Below are positions 1 through 8,064 of a DNA stretch of 24,164 nt, piece by piece. How positions within the stretch are numbered: the stretch's first letter is position 1; every line of letters starts with the position of its first letter. The notes beneath the pieces were generated by a model. The model made no database searches. It saw only the letters and a list, made by a program, of their open reading frames with translations, and had not been told where the DNA came from. Position numbers and translations under genes: made by a program. The DNA lies in assembly GCA_021163905.1 (NCBI GenBank), contig JAGGTG010000211.1, forward strand, positions 1 through 24,164, written 5' to 3'. The DNA is from Candidatus Aerophobota bacterium (GTDB taxonomy: Bacteria; Aerophobota; Aerophobia; Aerophobales; B3-G15).

Positions 1-54
1 CTCATCTTCTCGCCAAAAAGAGGGTTTCCTTTGGGATACCCAGGAGCCCTTTAA

Positions 55-96
55 ACCAAATACACCAAATAGACGAAATAGACGAGATAATAGACG
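55..96. repeat. Degenerate 9-bp tandem repeat
   Basis: Four consecutive 9-mers start at 55, 64, 73 and 82 (ACCAAATAC, ACCAAATAG, ACGAAATAG, ACGAGATAA) and are followed by TAGACG. Each unit differs from the next by one to three bases. It lies just upstream of a terminator and is probably intergenic, although one open frame reads through it. Confidence 0.6.
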
Positions 97-99
97 TTT

Positions 100-121
100 T
101 TCAGGGCAGCCCTGAATTTTT
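100..121 (+). terminator. Short rho-independent terminator
   Basis: A perfect 7-bp stem, TTCAGGG (100-106) with CCCTGAA (110-116), has a 3-nt loop and is followed directly by five T (117-121). It would end transcription of a + strand gene lying mostly left of the window and insulate the reductase gene. Confidence 0.6.
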
Positions 122-173
122 CCCGAAACTGGAGATGCATCTTTTAAATTTATTTTTCTTTTAAACCAATCTG

Positions 174-182
174 TGCTATAAT
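174..182 (+). promoter_or_regulatory. Extended -10 promoter for the reductase gene
   Basis: TGCTATAAT at 174-182 is a perfect extended -10 element (TGn plus TATAAT). No good -35 lies 16-18 bp upstream, where the sequence is T-rich, as is usual for extended -10 promoters. Transcription would start near 189, leaving a leader of roughly 30-48 nt depending on the start codon used. Confidence 0.6.
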
Positions 183-218
183 TTCTACAAAGACCCTGAA
201 TTTTTTTAGAAAAGGAAA

Positions 219-815
219 ATGGCTGTACAGGTAAAAATGGCTTTGGTGATATATGGAAGTCCCAGAAAAAATGGAAATACAGATATTTTACTTAAGTGGG
301 TAATTAAAGGAATAAAAAATAAGGATAAAAATATAAGGATAGATGAAATTTACCTTCGCGATCTTAATATTTCTCCCTGCAGGGAATGCAGGGAATGTGA
401 TAAGACCGGTCAATGTGTGGTAGATGATGATATGCAAAAAATATATGTCAAATTATTATCTGCAGATTATTTAATCTTAGCATCACCTATATTTTTTTAC
501 AGTGTAACAGCTCAAACAAAAGCTATGATTGATAGATCTCAGGCTCTCTGGGCCAGAAAATATCTTCTTAAAAAGGGGATTGAAAAAGAAATTAAACAAA
601 AAAGGGGGGGCTGGTTTATATCCGTCGGAGCTACCTATGGAAGCAAATTGTTTGATGGAGTAATCCTTACCGTTAGGTATTTTTTTGATGTATTGGACAT
701 TCCTTACAGAGGAAATCTACTTATAAGAGGAATAGATAATAAAGGAGAGATATTAGTTAATCCTGTATATTTATCTTCTGCTTATAATCTGGGAAGGAAG
801 ATCGCCTCTTCCTGA
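219..815 (+). CDS. Flavodoxin-family NAD(P)H-dependent FMN reductase / iron-sulfur flavoprotein-like
   Basis: This 198-residue protein has the flavin phosphate-binding loop of the NADPH-dependent FMN reductase family (GSPRKNGNT, residues 14-22) and a cysteine-rich segment CRECRECDKTGQC (about 54-66) followed by VVDDDM. That segment resembles the cysteine cluster of iron-sulfur flavoproteins and related NAD(P)H oxidoreductases. The ASPIFF segment (about 89-94) matches the second flavin-contacting loop. It is probably a soluble cytoplasmic electron-transfer flavoprotein; the physiological substrate cannot be told from sequence. Start choice is uncertain: ATG at 219 has an AAAGGA only 2 nt upstream, whereas in-frame ATG 237 (giving MALVIYGSPRK) has AGG 5 nt upstream and matches the usual family N terminus. 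It is a single-gene unit with its own promoter. Confidence 0.85.
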   Translation: MAVQVKMALVIYGSPRKNGNTDILLKWVIKGIKNKDKNIRIDEIYLRDLNISPCRECRECDKTGQCVVDDDMQKIYVKLLSADYLILASPIFFYSVTAQTKAMIDRSQALWARKYLLKKGIEKEIKQKRGGWFISVGATYGSKLFDGVILTVRYFFDVLDIPYRGNLLIRGIDNKGEILVNPVYLSSAYNLGRKIASS

Positions 816-891
816 AATCTGAAATTGAGATACTCTCGGATAGATTCTATCTCAAAAAATTACCCGAGCATCTCAAAAAAGAAAGTTATTC

Positions 892-919
892 TTGTTTTCT
901 TAACCTTATTTGATATAAT
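892..919 (+). promoter_or_regulatory. Promoter for the polysaccharide operon
   Basis: TGATATAAT (911-919) is another extended -10 with a perfect TATAAT at 914-919. A partial -35, TTGTTT (892-897), lies 16 bp upstream. It precedes the first glycosyltransferase gene by about 40 nt and is the only clear promoter seen before the run of six + strand genes to 7213. Confidence 0.6.
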
Positions 920-960
920 TTTTTCTGTTTAGAATTTTAAATCATCCCGGGGTGAAAAAG

Positions 961-2058
961 TTGAAACCTACAATAGCCTGTTTCTTGAGAAACTACCTTC
1001 CATTTTCAGAAACCTTTATCTATGACGAAATAACCAATATCAAGAATTTTCATTTAATTATACTTACAGAAAAGACAACCGATAGGGTAAATTTCCCCTA
1101 TCCTGAAATTTATACCCTTCCCGAAAAACCCTTTTTTAAGAAAATACAAAGTACCAGCTTACTTCAGAACATCCTTATAAAAAACAAGGTAAAATTGGTT
1201 CATGCTCGATTTGGATGGGGTGGAATAAGAATGCGAAAATTATGCAAAAAGCTAAATATTCCTCTTATAACTACATTTTACGGTATAGACGCATCACGCC
1301 TCCCAAGGCACTTTTTTTACAGGTATAATCTGAAAAAACTCTTTCAGGATGGAAAGATCTTTTTAGTCCGGTCAAATAATATGAGAGACGATATTATAAG
1401 ATTGGGATGTCCGGAAGAAAAGGTAATAGTCCTTTACGGGGGAGTTGACCTGAAAAAATTTAAATTAAAAAAGAGAGTAAAAAAAGAAAAAATTAAGATA
1501 ATTATGTGCGGAAGATTTGTGGAAAAGAAAGGATTCGAATATGGAATAAGGGCATTTGCAAAAATAACCAGAGATCATAAAAATACACTTATGTATATAA
1601 TTGGAGATGGTAAACTGCGCGAAAAGTTGAAAGAACTTACCATCTCATTAAATATATCATCAAAGATAAAATTTCTGGGAGTTTTACCTCACAGAGAAGT
1701 ACAAAAGCAAATGGAGGAATCTGATATTCTCTTAGCTCCCAGCATTACAGCAAAAAATGGAGATAAGGAAGGAATCCCTACAGTTATAAAAGAAGCAATG
1801 GCAACGGGTCTGCCGGTTGTATCCACCTACCACGCGGGGATTCCCGAACTGGTAAAAGATGGGGAAACAGGTTTTTTAGTTGCAGAAAAAGATGTTGAGG
1901 CTATAACAGAAAAAATCAGCTACTTGATAACTCATCCAGATATTGCTATTCTGATGGGAGAAAAAGGCAGGAAAGTGGTGGAGGAAAAATTTAACCTTTT
2001 TATCCAGATGAAAAAACTGGAAAGATTATACGGCAGACTGATTAACAACAACGGCTGA
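961..2058 (+). CDS. GT4-family (GT-B fold) glycosyltransferase
   Basis: This retaining GT-B glycosyltransferase probably transfers a sugar from a nucleotide donor onto a growing surface polysaccharide at the cytoplasmic membrane. The N-terminal acceptor domain begins with a PFSETFIYDE segment typical of colanic/exopolysaccharide GT4 enzymes. The C-terminal Rossmann domain contains CGRFVEKKG and the EX7E signature EGIPTVIKEAMATGLPVV, followed by GIPELVKDGETGFLV. Start: an upstream in-frame GTG at 952 has no ribosome binding site, but that GTG is itself part of GGGGTGA (949-955), a good Shine-Dalgarno placed 5 nt before TTG 961. I therefore prefer TTG 961 (365 aa); 952 would give 368 aa. It is first in the glycan operon, with 3 nt before the next gene. 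The sugar specificity is unknown. Confidence 0.85.
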   Translation: MKPTIACFLRNYLPFSETFIYDEITNIKNFHLIILTEKTTDRVNFPYPEIYTLPEKPFFKKIQSTSLLQNILIKNKVKLVHARFGWGGIRMRKLCKKLNIPLITTFYGIDASRLPRHFFYRYNLKKLFQDGKIFLVRSNNMRDDIIRLGCPEEKVIVLYGGVDLKKFKLKKRVKKEKIKIIMCGRFVEKKGFEYGIRAFAKITRDHKNTLMYIIGDGKLREKLKELTISLNISSKIKFLGVLPHREVQKQMEESDILLAPSITAKNGDKEGIPTVIKEAMATGLPVVSTYHAGIPELVKDGETGFLVAEKDVEAITEKISYLITHPDIAILMGEKGRKVVEEKFNLFIQMKKLERLYGRLINNNG

Positions 2059-2061
2059 AAA

Positions 2062-2982
2062 ATGGATGTAAGTATTGTTATTCCCACTTATAATCGAAAA
2101 AAAGTTTTAAAAAGATGCCTGGAACTTCTCTTTGCTCAAAATTATCCCAAGGATAAATACGAGATAATTTTGGTTGACGATGGATCAACCGATGGAACAG
2201 ATAAAATGGTCGCCTCCTTAAACCCTCCCTGTAAGTTTACATATCTTTACCAGGAAAGGAAAGGGCCTCATATTGCCCGTAATCTTGGAATAACTCATGC
2301 TGAAGGTGAGATAGTTATATTTATTGACTCAGACATACTCTGTCCTCCAGACCTTATATCAGAACATATAAAATATCACAACAGGTTTAAAGATGTAATC
2401 GTTAGTGGACCTGAAACAAGAACATCTGATCTTTACGATAAGTTTCAGGACATTGAAAAAAGAAAATTCAAAAAATTCTGGGATCTATCAGGTCCCTCTT
2501 TTATTACATCTAATCTGTCGGTAAAGAGAAAATACCTTATCAGGATAGGTGGGTTTGATGAAGAATTTGAAGGTATGGGATGGCATGACTGGGATCTTGG
2601 GTTAAGATTGACAAAACTCGGTCTTATACCAAAGAGAAACCTTAATGCAATAGTTTACCACTACAAAGAAAAAAGAGAACTAACAACCCTATCAGAACTT
2701 ATTCAAAAAAGAATTCAGAGAGGAAAAAATGCCGTTTTGTATTATAAAAAGCATCCATCCCTTAAGATTAAACTTGGAATAAGGGTGCACCATCTTATTA
2801 AAGATAAACTGCTGTGGTGGCTTGATAGTTCTCTTGGAGATAAAATTACCAACTGGGCAATAAAAAATAATGAAAAATTTTTACTTAACCTGCTTATTCA
2901 GTGGAAATTAGATAAAGCTTATGCCAGGGGATTAAGGGAGGGAATGAAAAAATACAAAATAAAACTTTTGCCATGGATGTAA
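2062..2982 (+). CDS. GT2-family glycosyltransferase (paralog 1 of 3)
   Basis: This is an inverting GT-A glycosyltransferase of 306 aa. It starts with the family hallmark VSIVIPTYNR, then VDDGSTDGTD (38-47, nucleotide binding), the metal-binding DSD (89-91), GGFDEEF (163-169) and HDWDLGLRL (175-183), which holds the probable catalytic acid. No membrane segment is evident. The C-terminal third, with RGKNAVLYYKKHP and a final GLREGMKKYKIKL, is shared with the next two proteins and forms a lineage-specific tail. It probably adds one residue of the surface glycan; donor and acceptor are unknown. The start ATG is 3 nt after the GT4 stop with a weak ribosome binding site, so translation is likely coupled. 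The 3' end overlaps the next gene by 10 nt. Confidence 0.88.
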   Translation: MDVSIVIPTYNRKKVLKRCLELLFAQNYPKDKYEIILVDDGSTDGTDKMVASLNPPCKFTYLYQERKGPHIARNLGITHAEGEIVIFIDSDILCPPDLISEHIKYHNRFKDVIVSGPETRTSDLYDKFQDIEKRKFKKFWDLSGPSFITSNLSVKRKYLIRIGGFDEEFEGMGWHDWDLGLRLTKLGLIPKRNLNAIVYHYKEKRELTTLSELIQKRIQRGKNAVLYYKKHPSLKIKLGIRVHHLIKDKLLWWLDSSLGDKITNWAIKNNEKFLLNLLIQWKLDKAYARGLREGMKKYKIKLLPWM

Positions 2983-3902
2983 GTGTAGTCATTGCTACTT
3001 ATAATCGAAAAAACATTTTGGGAAAATGCCTGGAATGTTTATTTAACCAGGATTATCCCAGGGATAGATATCAGATAGTTGTGGTTGATGATGGGTCAAC
3101 TGATGGAACAGATAGGATGGTAAAACAAAAAAAAGATAAATGTAAGTGTAGCTTAATTTACTCCCAAAGTCATCAAAGAGAGGGACAAAGTAAGGCCAGA
3201 AATAAAGGTATTCTTTTATCAGAGGGAAAAGTGATAATTTTTATTGACAGTGACAGCTTAGCTCCTCCCTGGTTTATTAAAGAACACCTAAGGATGTATA
3301 AGGATAATCCCAACATAATTGTAGATGGACCAGCTATAACTGTAACAGGGGAAAATAACCTCATAAATCCCCCTTTTTACTCGCCACTTATAAGAACTCT
3401 TGCTTTTTTTGATTTTAGAGGAGCTGTATTTATCACCGCCAATACATCTTGTCTTAAAGAAAATTTAATTAAGGCGGGAAAGTTTGATGAAGAATTCGGA
3501 AAAGGATTTGGATGGCTTGATCGTGAACTTGGTTTAAGGTTAATAAAAATGGGACTTAAAAGAGTAAAAAATAGAAGAGCCTATGTTTTGCACTATCAGA
3601 TTGAAAAGAAAAATTTAACCTCTCTTGCAAAAAAACGTAAAGATAGGGGGGAAAATGCCATTTTATACTACAAAAAACACCCTGTCAAAAAGGTAAAAAA
3701 AGAAGCCCGTTTCCATTATCTTTTCTATGATAAAATTTTAAATAAGCTGGGATGGACAGAAAAATACCTTACAGAAAAATACCTTTCCTTTCTTTACCAG
3801 AAAAAAAGTATCCGGTATCCTTTGTTTAAAAAATTTTATCTCATCCACTGTTATGCTGAAGGGTTAAAAAGTGGAATTGAAAAATATAAGGTAAAACTTT
3901 AA
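2973..3902 (+). CDS. GT2-family glycosyltransferase (paralog 2 of 3)
   Basis: This 309-residue GT-A enzyme has the same plan as its upstream neighbour: VSVVIATYNR, VDDGSTDGTD (38-47), DSD (92-94), GWLDRELGLRL for the catalytic region, and the shared RGENAILYYKKHP and GLKSGIEKYKVKL tail. In place of the ED/DWD triplet seen in the paralogs it has LDREL, so the catalytic acid must be the Asp or Glu there. Its start ATG lies inside the end of the preceding gene (10-nt overlap) with no clear ribosome binding site, implying translational coupling. It probably acts in the same glycan pathway on a different acceptor or donor. It is clearly a duplication product. Confidence 0.87.
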   Translation: MDVSVVIATYNRKNILGKCLECLFNQDYPRDRYQIVVVDDGSTDGTDRMVKQKKDKCKCSLIYSQSHQREGQSKARNKGILLSEGKVIIFIDSDSLAPPWFIKEHLRMYKDNPNIIVDGPAITVTGENNLINPPFYSPLIRTLAFFDFRGAVFITANTSCLKENLIKAGKFDEEFGKGFGWLDRELGLRLIKMGLKRVKNRRAYVLHYQIEKKNLTSLAKKRKDRGENAILYYKKHPVKKVKKEARFHYLFYDKILNKLGWTEKYLTEKYLSFLYQKKSIRYPLFKKFYLIHCYAEGLKSGIEKYKVKL

Positions 3903-3935
3903 GGAAAAAACACAAAGTAAAGGGTAAAATAAAAA

Positions 3936-4850
3936 ATGATCGATGTATCTATTATAATTCCAACTTATAACCGGAGATATATACTTGAAAAATGTCTTAA
4001 GGCCCTTTTTAATCAGGTATATCCTAAAGATAGATATGAAATAATCCTGGTTGACGATGGGTCAACTGATGGAACAGATAGGATGGTTGCCTCTTTAAAT
4101 CCTCCCTGCCGATTAAAATACCTGAAAAATGAAAAAAGAATAGGCCAGCCAAAGTCAAGGAATAAAGCTATAAGAGAGGCAAGAGGAGAGGTCATCATTT
4201 CTACTGACAGCGATATTATAGTTGTGCCTGATTTTATATCTCAACATATAAGCTTTCACAAAAAATACAAAGATATCATGGTTAAGGGAGAGCTAATTCA
4301 GATATCTAACCTTAATCAAGTGGGGAAAAAGAAAAAGGGTATCCTGGATATATCCTTTTCTTCTTTTGATACAGCTAATGTATCTGTGAGAAAAGAACAC
4401 TTAATAAAAGTGGGGGGATTTGATGAAGACTTTCTTCCCTATGGCTTCGAAGATCTGGAACTTGGATATAGACTTAGAAAATTGGGGCTTAAACCAAAGA
4501 AAAACCCCCTTGCCCTGGGTTATCACTATAAACCCCTTGAGAAAATTTTTAACCCGGATACTCTGTATGAGAGAGAAAAAATGAGAGGGATGAATGCAGC
4601 GCTTTACTGGAAGAAACATCCCACTTTAAAGGTAAAACTCACCACCCAGGGTAACCCTCTTTTTGCCCTTTCCTTTATAGGTAAATATCTGGCTGAAACA
4701 GAAAGGGGGAAAAAAATATTTTCCCGCATGAAGGGGAACAAAAAATTATTTATGTTCTTATCCCAGATAATTGGATATCACTACTACCTGGAAGGATTAA
4801 AAAAAGGGAAAACAAAAAATGAAAAGGATTTTAAAAAAAATATTAGATGA
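3936..4850 (+). CDS. GT2-family glycosyltransferase (paralog 3 of 3)
   Basis: The third GT-A paralog (304 aa) shows VSIIIPTYNR, VDDGSTDGTD, DSD (91-93), GGFDEDF and FEDLELGYRL, plus the shared RGMNAALYWKKHP tail. After the DGSTDGTD block it carries VASLNPPC, identical to paralog 1 but absent from paralog 2, while the DNA just before it is identical for 32 nt to paralog 2, so the gene looks mosaic. An AAAGGG about 12 nt upstream is the likely ribosome binding site; the 33-nt gap before it is the largest inside this operon. The 3' end overlaps the next gene by 32 nt. Confidence 0.87.
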   Translation: MIDVSIIIPTYNRRYILEKCLKALFNQVYPKDRYEIILVDDGSTDGTDRMVASLNPPCRLKYLKNEKRIGQPKSRNKAIREARGEVIISTDSDIIVVPDFISQHISFHKKYKDIMVKGELIQISNLNQVGKKKKGILDISFSSFDTANVSVRKEHLIKVGGFDEDFLPYGFEDLELGYRLRKLGLKPKKNPLALGYHYKPLEKIFNPDTLYEREKMRGMNAALYWKKHPTLKVKLTTQGNPLFALSFIGKYLAETERGKKIFSRMKGNKKLFMFLSQIIGYHYYLEGLKKGKTKNEKDFKKNIR

Positions 4851-5997
4851 ATCCTTGGGGTTGTTTATTTTTTTTCTTCCCTGGCTGCCAATATTTGCTT
4901 ATTTAAGTATTATTCCCTCTTTCTGGAAGGGGATAAGAAAGATAAATTTCAAAAAAAATCCTCCTTTCAAATTATTTTTCTTTGACTATGCTCTTATCAG
5001 TTTTTTTTTAGCAGTATCCTTTTCCGTAATTTTTTCAACATTTAAGATCTTAAGTCTTGGTGCCTTTGTCCTCTTTATTCTTTACCTTGCAATTTGTCTT
5101 TTAACAAGAGAGGCAGCAAGAAACGGTAAGAGCTCGGAATTAGTCAAGTGGTTTTTTTATTCTGGTTTAATAGTTATCTTTTTTGGGATTCTGCAGTATA
5201 TATTAAAATTAAGAATAAACATAAAGTATTTTATCTTTAACTTTCATCTATCCACAAACGGGGGTATTACATCTACCCTGGGAAATCCAAATCGTCTTGC
5301 CGAGTATTTATTATTACTTTTGCCTCTGGTTATTGCCCGTTTTCTCTATCAGGATATTAAAGGGAAAATAATATCCGGAATCTTAGTAGGAGGGGGAGTT
5401 TTTTTATTGTTTTTAACCAGATCAGTGGGAGGTGTGGGAGCGTTGACTGCAGTTATCTTGATATTTATATTCTTAAAAAATCGGAAGATGGGAATAGCAG
5501 TTTTTATTGTTCTTGTTATTTTTTTCTTTTTAAATTACAAACTAATTCTGGAATTTATTAATCAAAACAGCTCTCTTAATCAGAGAATCCAGGGATGGGA
5601 AAATATAGCTTTTCCATTGATAAAAGACCATTTTTTATTGGGAAGCGGGCTCGCCACATACCGTAAGATCTCCTATCATTACTCCTCTTCTGCGTATATT
5701 CCTCACTCTCATGCCCACAGTATCTATCTTAACTATTTATGTGAGATAGGAATTTTAGGAGCAAGTACTCTTTTTCTATCTATTGGAGTATTTATTAAAA
5801 AGTGCCTTACTCTGTTTCATAGAAAATCCTTTTTCGTAGCAAATGGGATCCTAATTGGGTTTTTCCTGGCTATTTTAGGAGCGCTGATCTATGGAACAGT
5901 AGAAACCTTTATCGACTATTTCCAGCTTGGACTTTTATTCTGGGCAATAATAGGAATGGGGGTAGGAACAATAGAGCGCATTGAAAGAAGAACGTAA
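4819..5997 (+). CDS. O-antigen ligase / polysaccharide polymerase-like membrane protein (WaaL/Wzy family)
   Basis: This 392-residue polytopic membrane protein has about ten hydrophobic segments between residues 12 and 385. The STLGNPNRLAEYL segment (152-163), LNQRIQGWENI (about 253-263) and the periplasmic-loop signature GSGLATY followed by HSHAHSIYLNYLCEIGILG (296-314) are typical of the O-antigen ligase/Wzy superfamily, whose conserved His in that loop is functionally important. It would act at the periplasmic face, polymerising repeat units or ligating a glycan from undecaprenyl diphosphate to an acceptor; the sequence does not separate the two roles. It starts inside the last GT2 gene (32-nt overlap), with AAAAAGGG upstream of the ATG. 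No flippase is visible in the window. Confidence 0.85.
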   Translation: MKRILKKILDESLGLFIFFLPWLPIFAYLSIIPSFWKGIRKINFKKNPPFKLFFFDYALISFFLAVSFSVIFSTFKILSLGAFVLFILYLAICLLTREAARNGKSSELVKWFFYSGLIVIFFGILQYILKLRINIKYFIFNFHLSTNGGITSTLGNPNRLAEYLLLLLPLVIARFLYQDIKGKIISGILVGGGVFLLFLTRSVGGVGALTAVILIFIFLKNRKMGIAVFIVLVIFFFLNYKLILEFINQNSSLNQRIQGWENIAFPLIKDHFLLGSGLATYRKISYHYSSSAYIPHSHAHSIYLNYLCEIGILGASTLFLSIGVFIKKCLTLFHRKSFFVANGILIGFFLAILGALIYGTVETFIDYFQLGLLFWAIIGMGVGTIERIERRT

Positions 5998-5998
5998 A

Positions 5999-7213
5999 AT
6001 GATAAAGGACAGTCCCTCAAATATCTCCAGAGAAAAAAACATCCTGTTCTTATCTAATGGGTATGGAGAAGATGCAATTGCTACCTCCATTGTTGAAAAT
6101 CTTTTAAAGAAAAACCCTTTCTTAAAAATTAAAGCTTTTCCTCTGGTAGGAGAAGGAAAATCTTACTCATCCTTCCCTGTTGAAGTTTTCTCTTCTCATA
6201 TAAAGCTTCCCAGTGAAGGGTTTATCAGGAATCGTCCCCTTTACCTTTTGAAGGATATAAAAGCAGGGCTTTTTAAAAAAATACTTACCTATACTTTTAA
6301 CCTTTATAAAGAGGCAAAAGGGGGGGAATTAACTGTAGTAGTAGGAGATACATTCCTGCTTTTTCTTGCAGGTCTATCTGTAAGGTCTCCCATTGTTTTT
6401 CTACCAACTTCTAAGTCAAATTATAAAAGGGGACATCTTACAATTGAGAGATACCTTATGAAAAAATTCTGTCAATTGGTTCTTACAAGAGATAAGCTAA
6501 CAGCTGAATCTTTAAAGAAAGTAGGAATTAAAGCAATGTACATGGGAAATATCATGATGGACTGTTTAAAGATAACAGGAGAAGATTTTGGACTATCACC
6601 TAAGGATAAAGTGGTGGGAATCTTACCTGGAAGTAGAAGAGAAGCCTATACCAATATAAAAGTTATTCTACAGAGTATAGAAATTATTAATAAAAAATCA
6701 CCTCTGCCGGTAAAATATCTACTTGCTATCTCCCCTTCCTTAAATATTACAAATTTAGGTGAAGCTATCGTCTCTCAGGGATGGAAAATAACTGACTCAT
6801 CGGATAAGGATAAAAAAAGAGGCATTATAGCTTATCTTTCTCACTTTAATAATTTAAAGATCCCTGTGATAAGCGGAAAATTCGGCGATGTTTTAAATAA
6901 ATCCCAGGTTATAATAGGTCTATCAGGCACCGGGAATGAACAGGCAGCAGGAATGGGAAAACCAGTTGTAGCTTTCCCGGGTAAAGGTCCTCAGATAACC
7001 AAGAGATTCTTAGAGCTACAAAGTAAAATGTTAGGAGGAGCAGTAATTGTAAAGCCAAAGGATCCCTTTCAAATAGCCGAAGAGTTAATAGATCTTCTTA
7101 ACAATCCCTTAAGAAGAGAAAAAATAGGGAAAATAGGGAAAAACAGAATGGGACCTCCCGGAGGATCAGAGAAAGTTGCCAGTTTTTTAATTGAAGAGTT
7201 CAACCTTTACTAA
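5999..7213 (+). CDS. Lipid-A-disaccharide synthase-related glycosyltransferase-like protein
   Basis: The protein (404 aa from ATG 5999) resembles the LpxB-related family of uncharacterised proteins rather than canonical LpxB. Near the N terminus it has ILFLSNGYGEDAIA, then VVGDTFLLFLAG; in the C-terminal half GILPGSRREAYTNI, VIIGLSGTGNEQAAGMGKP and VVAFPGKGPQ. This GT-B layout suggests a nucleotide-sugar-dependent transfer, but the substrate is unknown. Start: an upstream in-frame TTG 5981 would overlap the ligase gene by 17 nt and has a poor ribosome binding site; ATG 5999 sits 1 nt after the ligase stop with GAAAGAAG 8 nt upstream and is preferred. The gene ends convergently with panC, overlapping by 4 nt. 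No lpxA, lpxD or canonical lpxB is present here. Confidence 0.75.
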   Translation: MIKDSPSNISREKNILFLSNGYGEDAIATSIVENLLKKNPFLKIKAFPLVGEGKSYSSFPVEVFSSHIKLPSEGFIRNRPLYLLKDIKAGLFKKILTYTFNLYKEAKGGELTVVVGDTFLLFLAGLSVRSPIVFLPTSKSNYKRGHLTIERYLMKKFCQLVLTRDKLTAESLKKVGIKAMYMGNIMMDCLKITGEDFGLSPKDKVVGILPGSRREAYTNIKVILQSIEIINKKSPLPVKYLLAISPSLNITNLGEAIVSQGWKITDSSDKDKKRGIIAYLSHFNNLKIPVISGKFGDVLNKSQVIIGLSGTGNEQAAGMGKPVVAFPGKGPQITKRFLELQSKMLGGAVIVKPKDPFQIAEELIDLLNNPLRREKIGKIGKNRMGPPGGSEKVASFLIEEFNLY

Positions 7214-8064
7214 AACACCGATTTTATCCTCATATTATCTATAAGTCTCGTTTTTCCAATTTTAACTGCAACAGCAACAAGAACCTCCCCCCTTATCCTT
7301 TTTACCGGTTTTAAACTTACAGGATCAACAATAGCAATATAATCAATTTTAGCAAGAGGTTCCTCTAAAATTAAATCCTCCATGGAAGATATTATACAGG
7401 ATGGATTATCTTCTCCATCCTGTATTTCCGTCTTTGCCCTCAAAAGGGATTGATATAAAACTTTTGCCGCCCTTCTTTCCTCTTTACTTAAATACCTGTT
7501 CCTCGAACTACAGGCAAGCCCATCTATCTCTCTAATAGTTGGCGCAAGTACAATTTCTACAGGTATATTTAAATCATCAACCAGTTTCTTTACAACTAAA
7601 GCCTGTTGATAGTCTTTCTCTCCAAAATAACTACAATCAGGAATTACAATGTTGAAAAGCTTGGTAAGAACAGTAGTTACTCCTCTGAAATGCCCTGGAC
7701 GGTGAGCCCCCTCAAGAGTTTCGGTGAGGTTGCCTTTTACCTCAACCCATGTAGAAAAATTCTCAGGATACATCTCTTCAACAGACGGAGCAAAAACTAC
7801 ATCTACTCCTTCCCTCTCGCACAACCTGACATCACTTTCCAGATCCCGGGGATATCTATCAAAATCCTCTCCTGGGCCAAATTGGGTAGGATTGACAAAA
7901 ATACTTACCACTACCCGATCGCATTCTTCTCTTGCCTTTCTAATTAAAGAAAGATGCCCCTGGTGTAAAGCTCCCATGGTGGGAACAAAACCGATTTTCT
8001 TACCTTTTAATTTCTCCTCCCGGGAGTAGTTTTTCATTATATTTATTTTTTTTATTATTTTCAT
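7210..8064 (-). CDS. panC: Pantothenate synthetase (pantoate--beta-alanine ligase)
   Basis: PanC condenses D-pantoate with beta-alanine using ATP to give pantothenate, the coenzyme A precursor, in the cytoplasm. The 284-residue length is normal. Visible signatures are GFVPTMGALHQGH (25-37, with the ATP-binding HxGH), FVNPTQFGPGEDFDRYPR (56-73), GHFRGVTTVLTKLFNI, FGEKDYQQ and the SSRNRYLS loop. ATG 8064 has AGGAAG about 5 nt upstream and gives the standard N terminus, so it is the right start even though it lies 65 nt inside the TPR gene. It is the last gene of the aro operon and ends against the oppositely transcribed LpxB-related gene with a 4-nt overlap. panB and panD are not in the window. 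Confidence 0.97.
   Translation of the reverse strand: MKIIKKINIMKNYSREEKLKGKKIGFVPTMGALHQGHLSLIRKAREECDRVVVSIFVNPTQFGPGEDFDRYPRDLESDVRLCEREGVDVVFAPSVEEMYPENFSTWVEVKGNLTETLEGAHRPGHFRGVTTVLTKLFNIVIPDCSYFGEKDYQQALVVKKLVDDLNIPVEIVLAPTIREIDGLACSSRNRYLSKEERRAAKVLYQSLLRAKTEIQDGEDNPSCIISSMEDLILEEPLAKIDYIAIVDPVSLKPVKRIRGEVLVAVAVKIGKTRLIDNMRIKSVF

Larger units (their letters stand above)
1..176. other. Unassigned left edge of the window
   Basis: No gene can be assigned here. Three + frames are open from the window edge: one stops at 52-54, one at 113-115 and one at 162-164, so the 3' end of an upstream gene may lie here but its frame cannot be chosen. The first frame, stopping at 52-54, fits best with the hairpin terminator at 100-121, which would then be about 46 nt downstream. 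The stretch also carries a 9-bp tandem repeat. Nothing else is visible. Confidence 0.4.

Noticed and set aside
3..164. Left-edge frame of 53 codons as the end of a real upstream protein
   Set aside because: Three frames are open in the same stretch, the frame reads through a 9-bp repeat and a terminator, and no family motif is visible, so no gene is called.
7606..8029. Open + strand frames opposite panC
   Set aside because: They are antisense to a well-supported panC, have no ribosome binding sites and no recognisable motifs.
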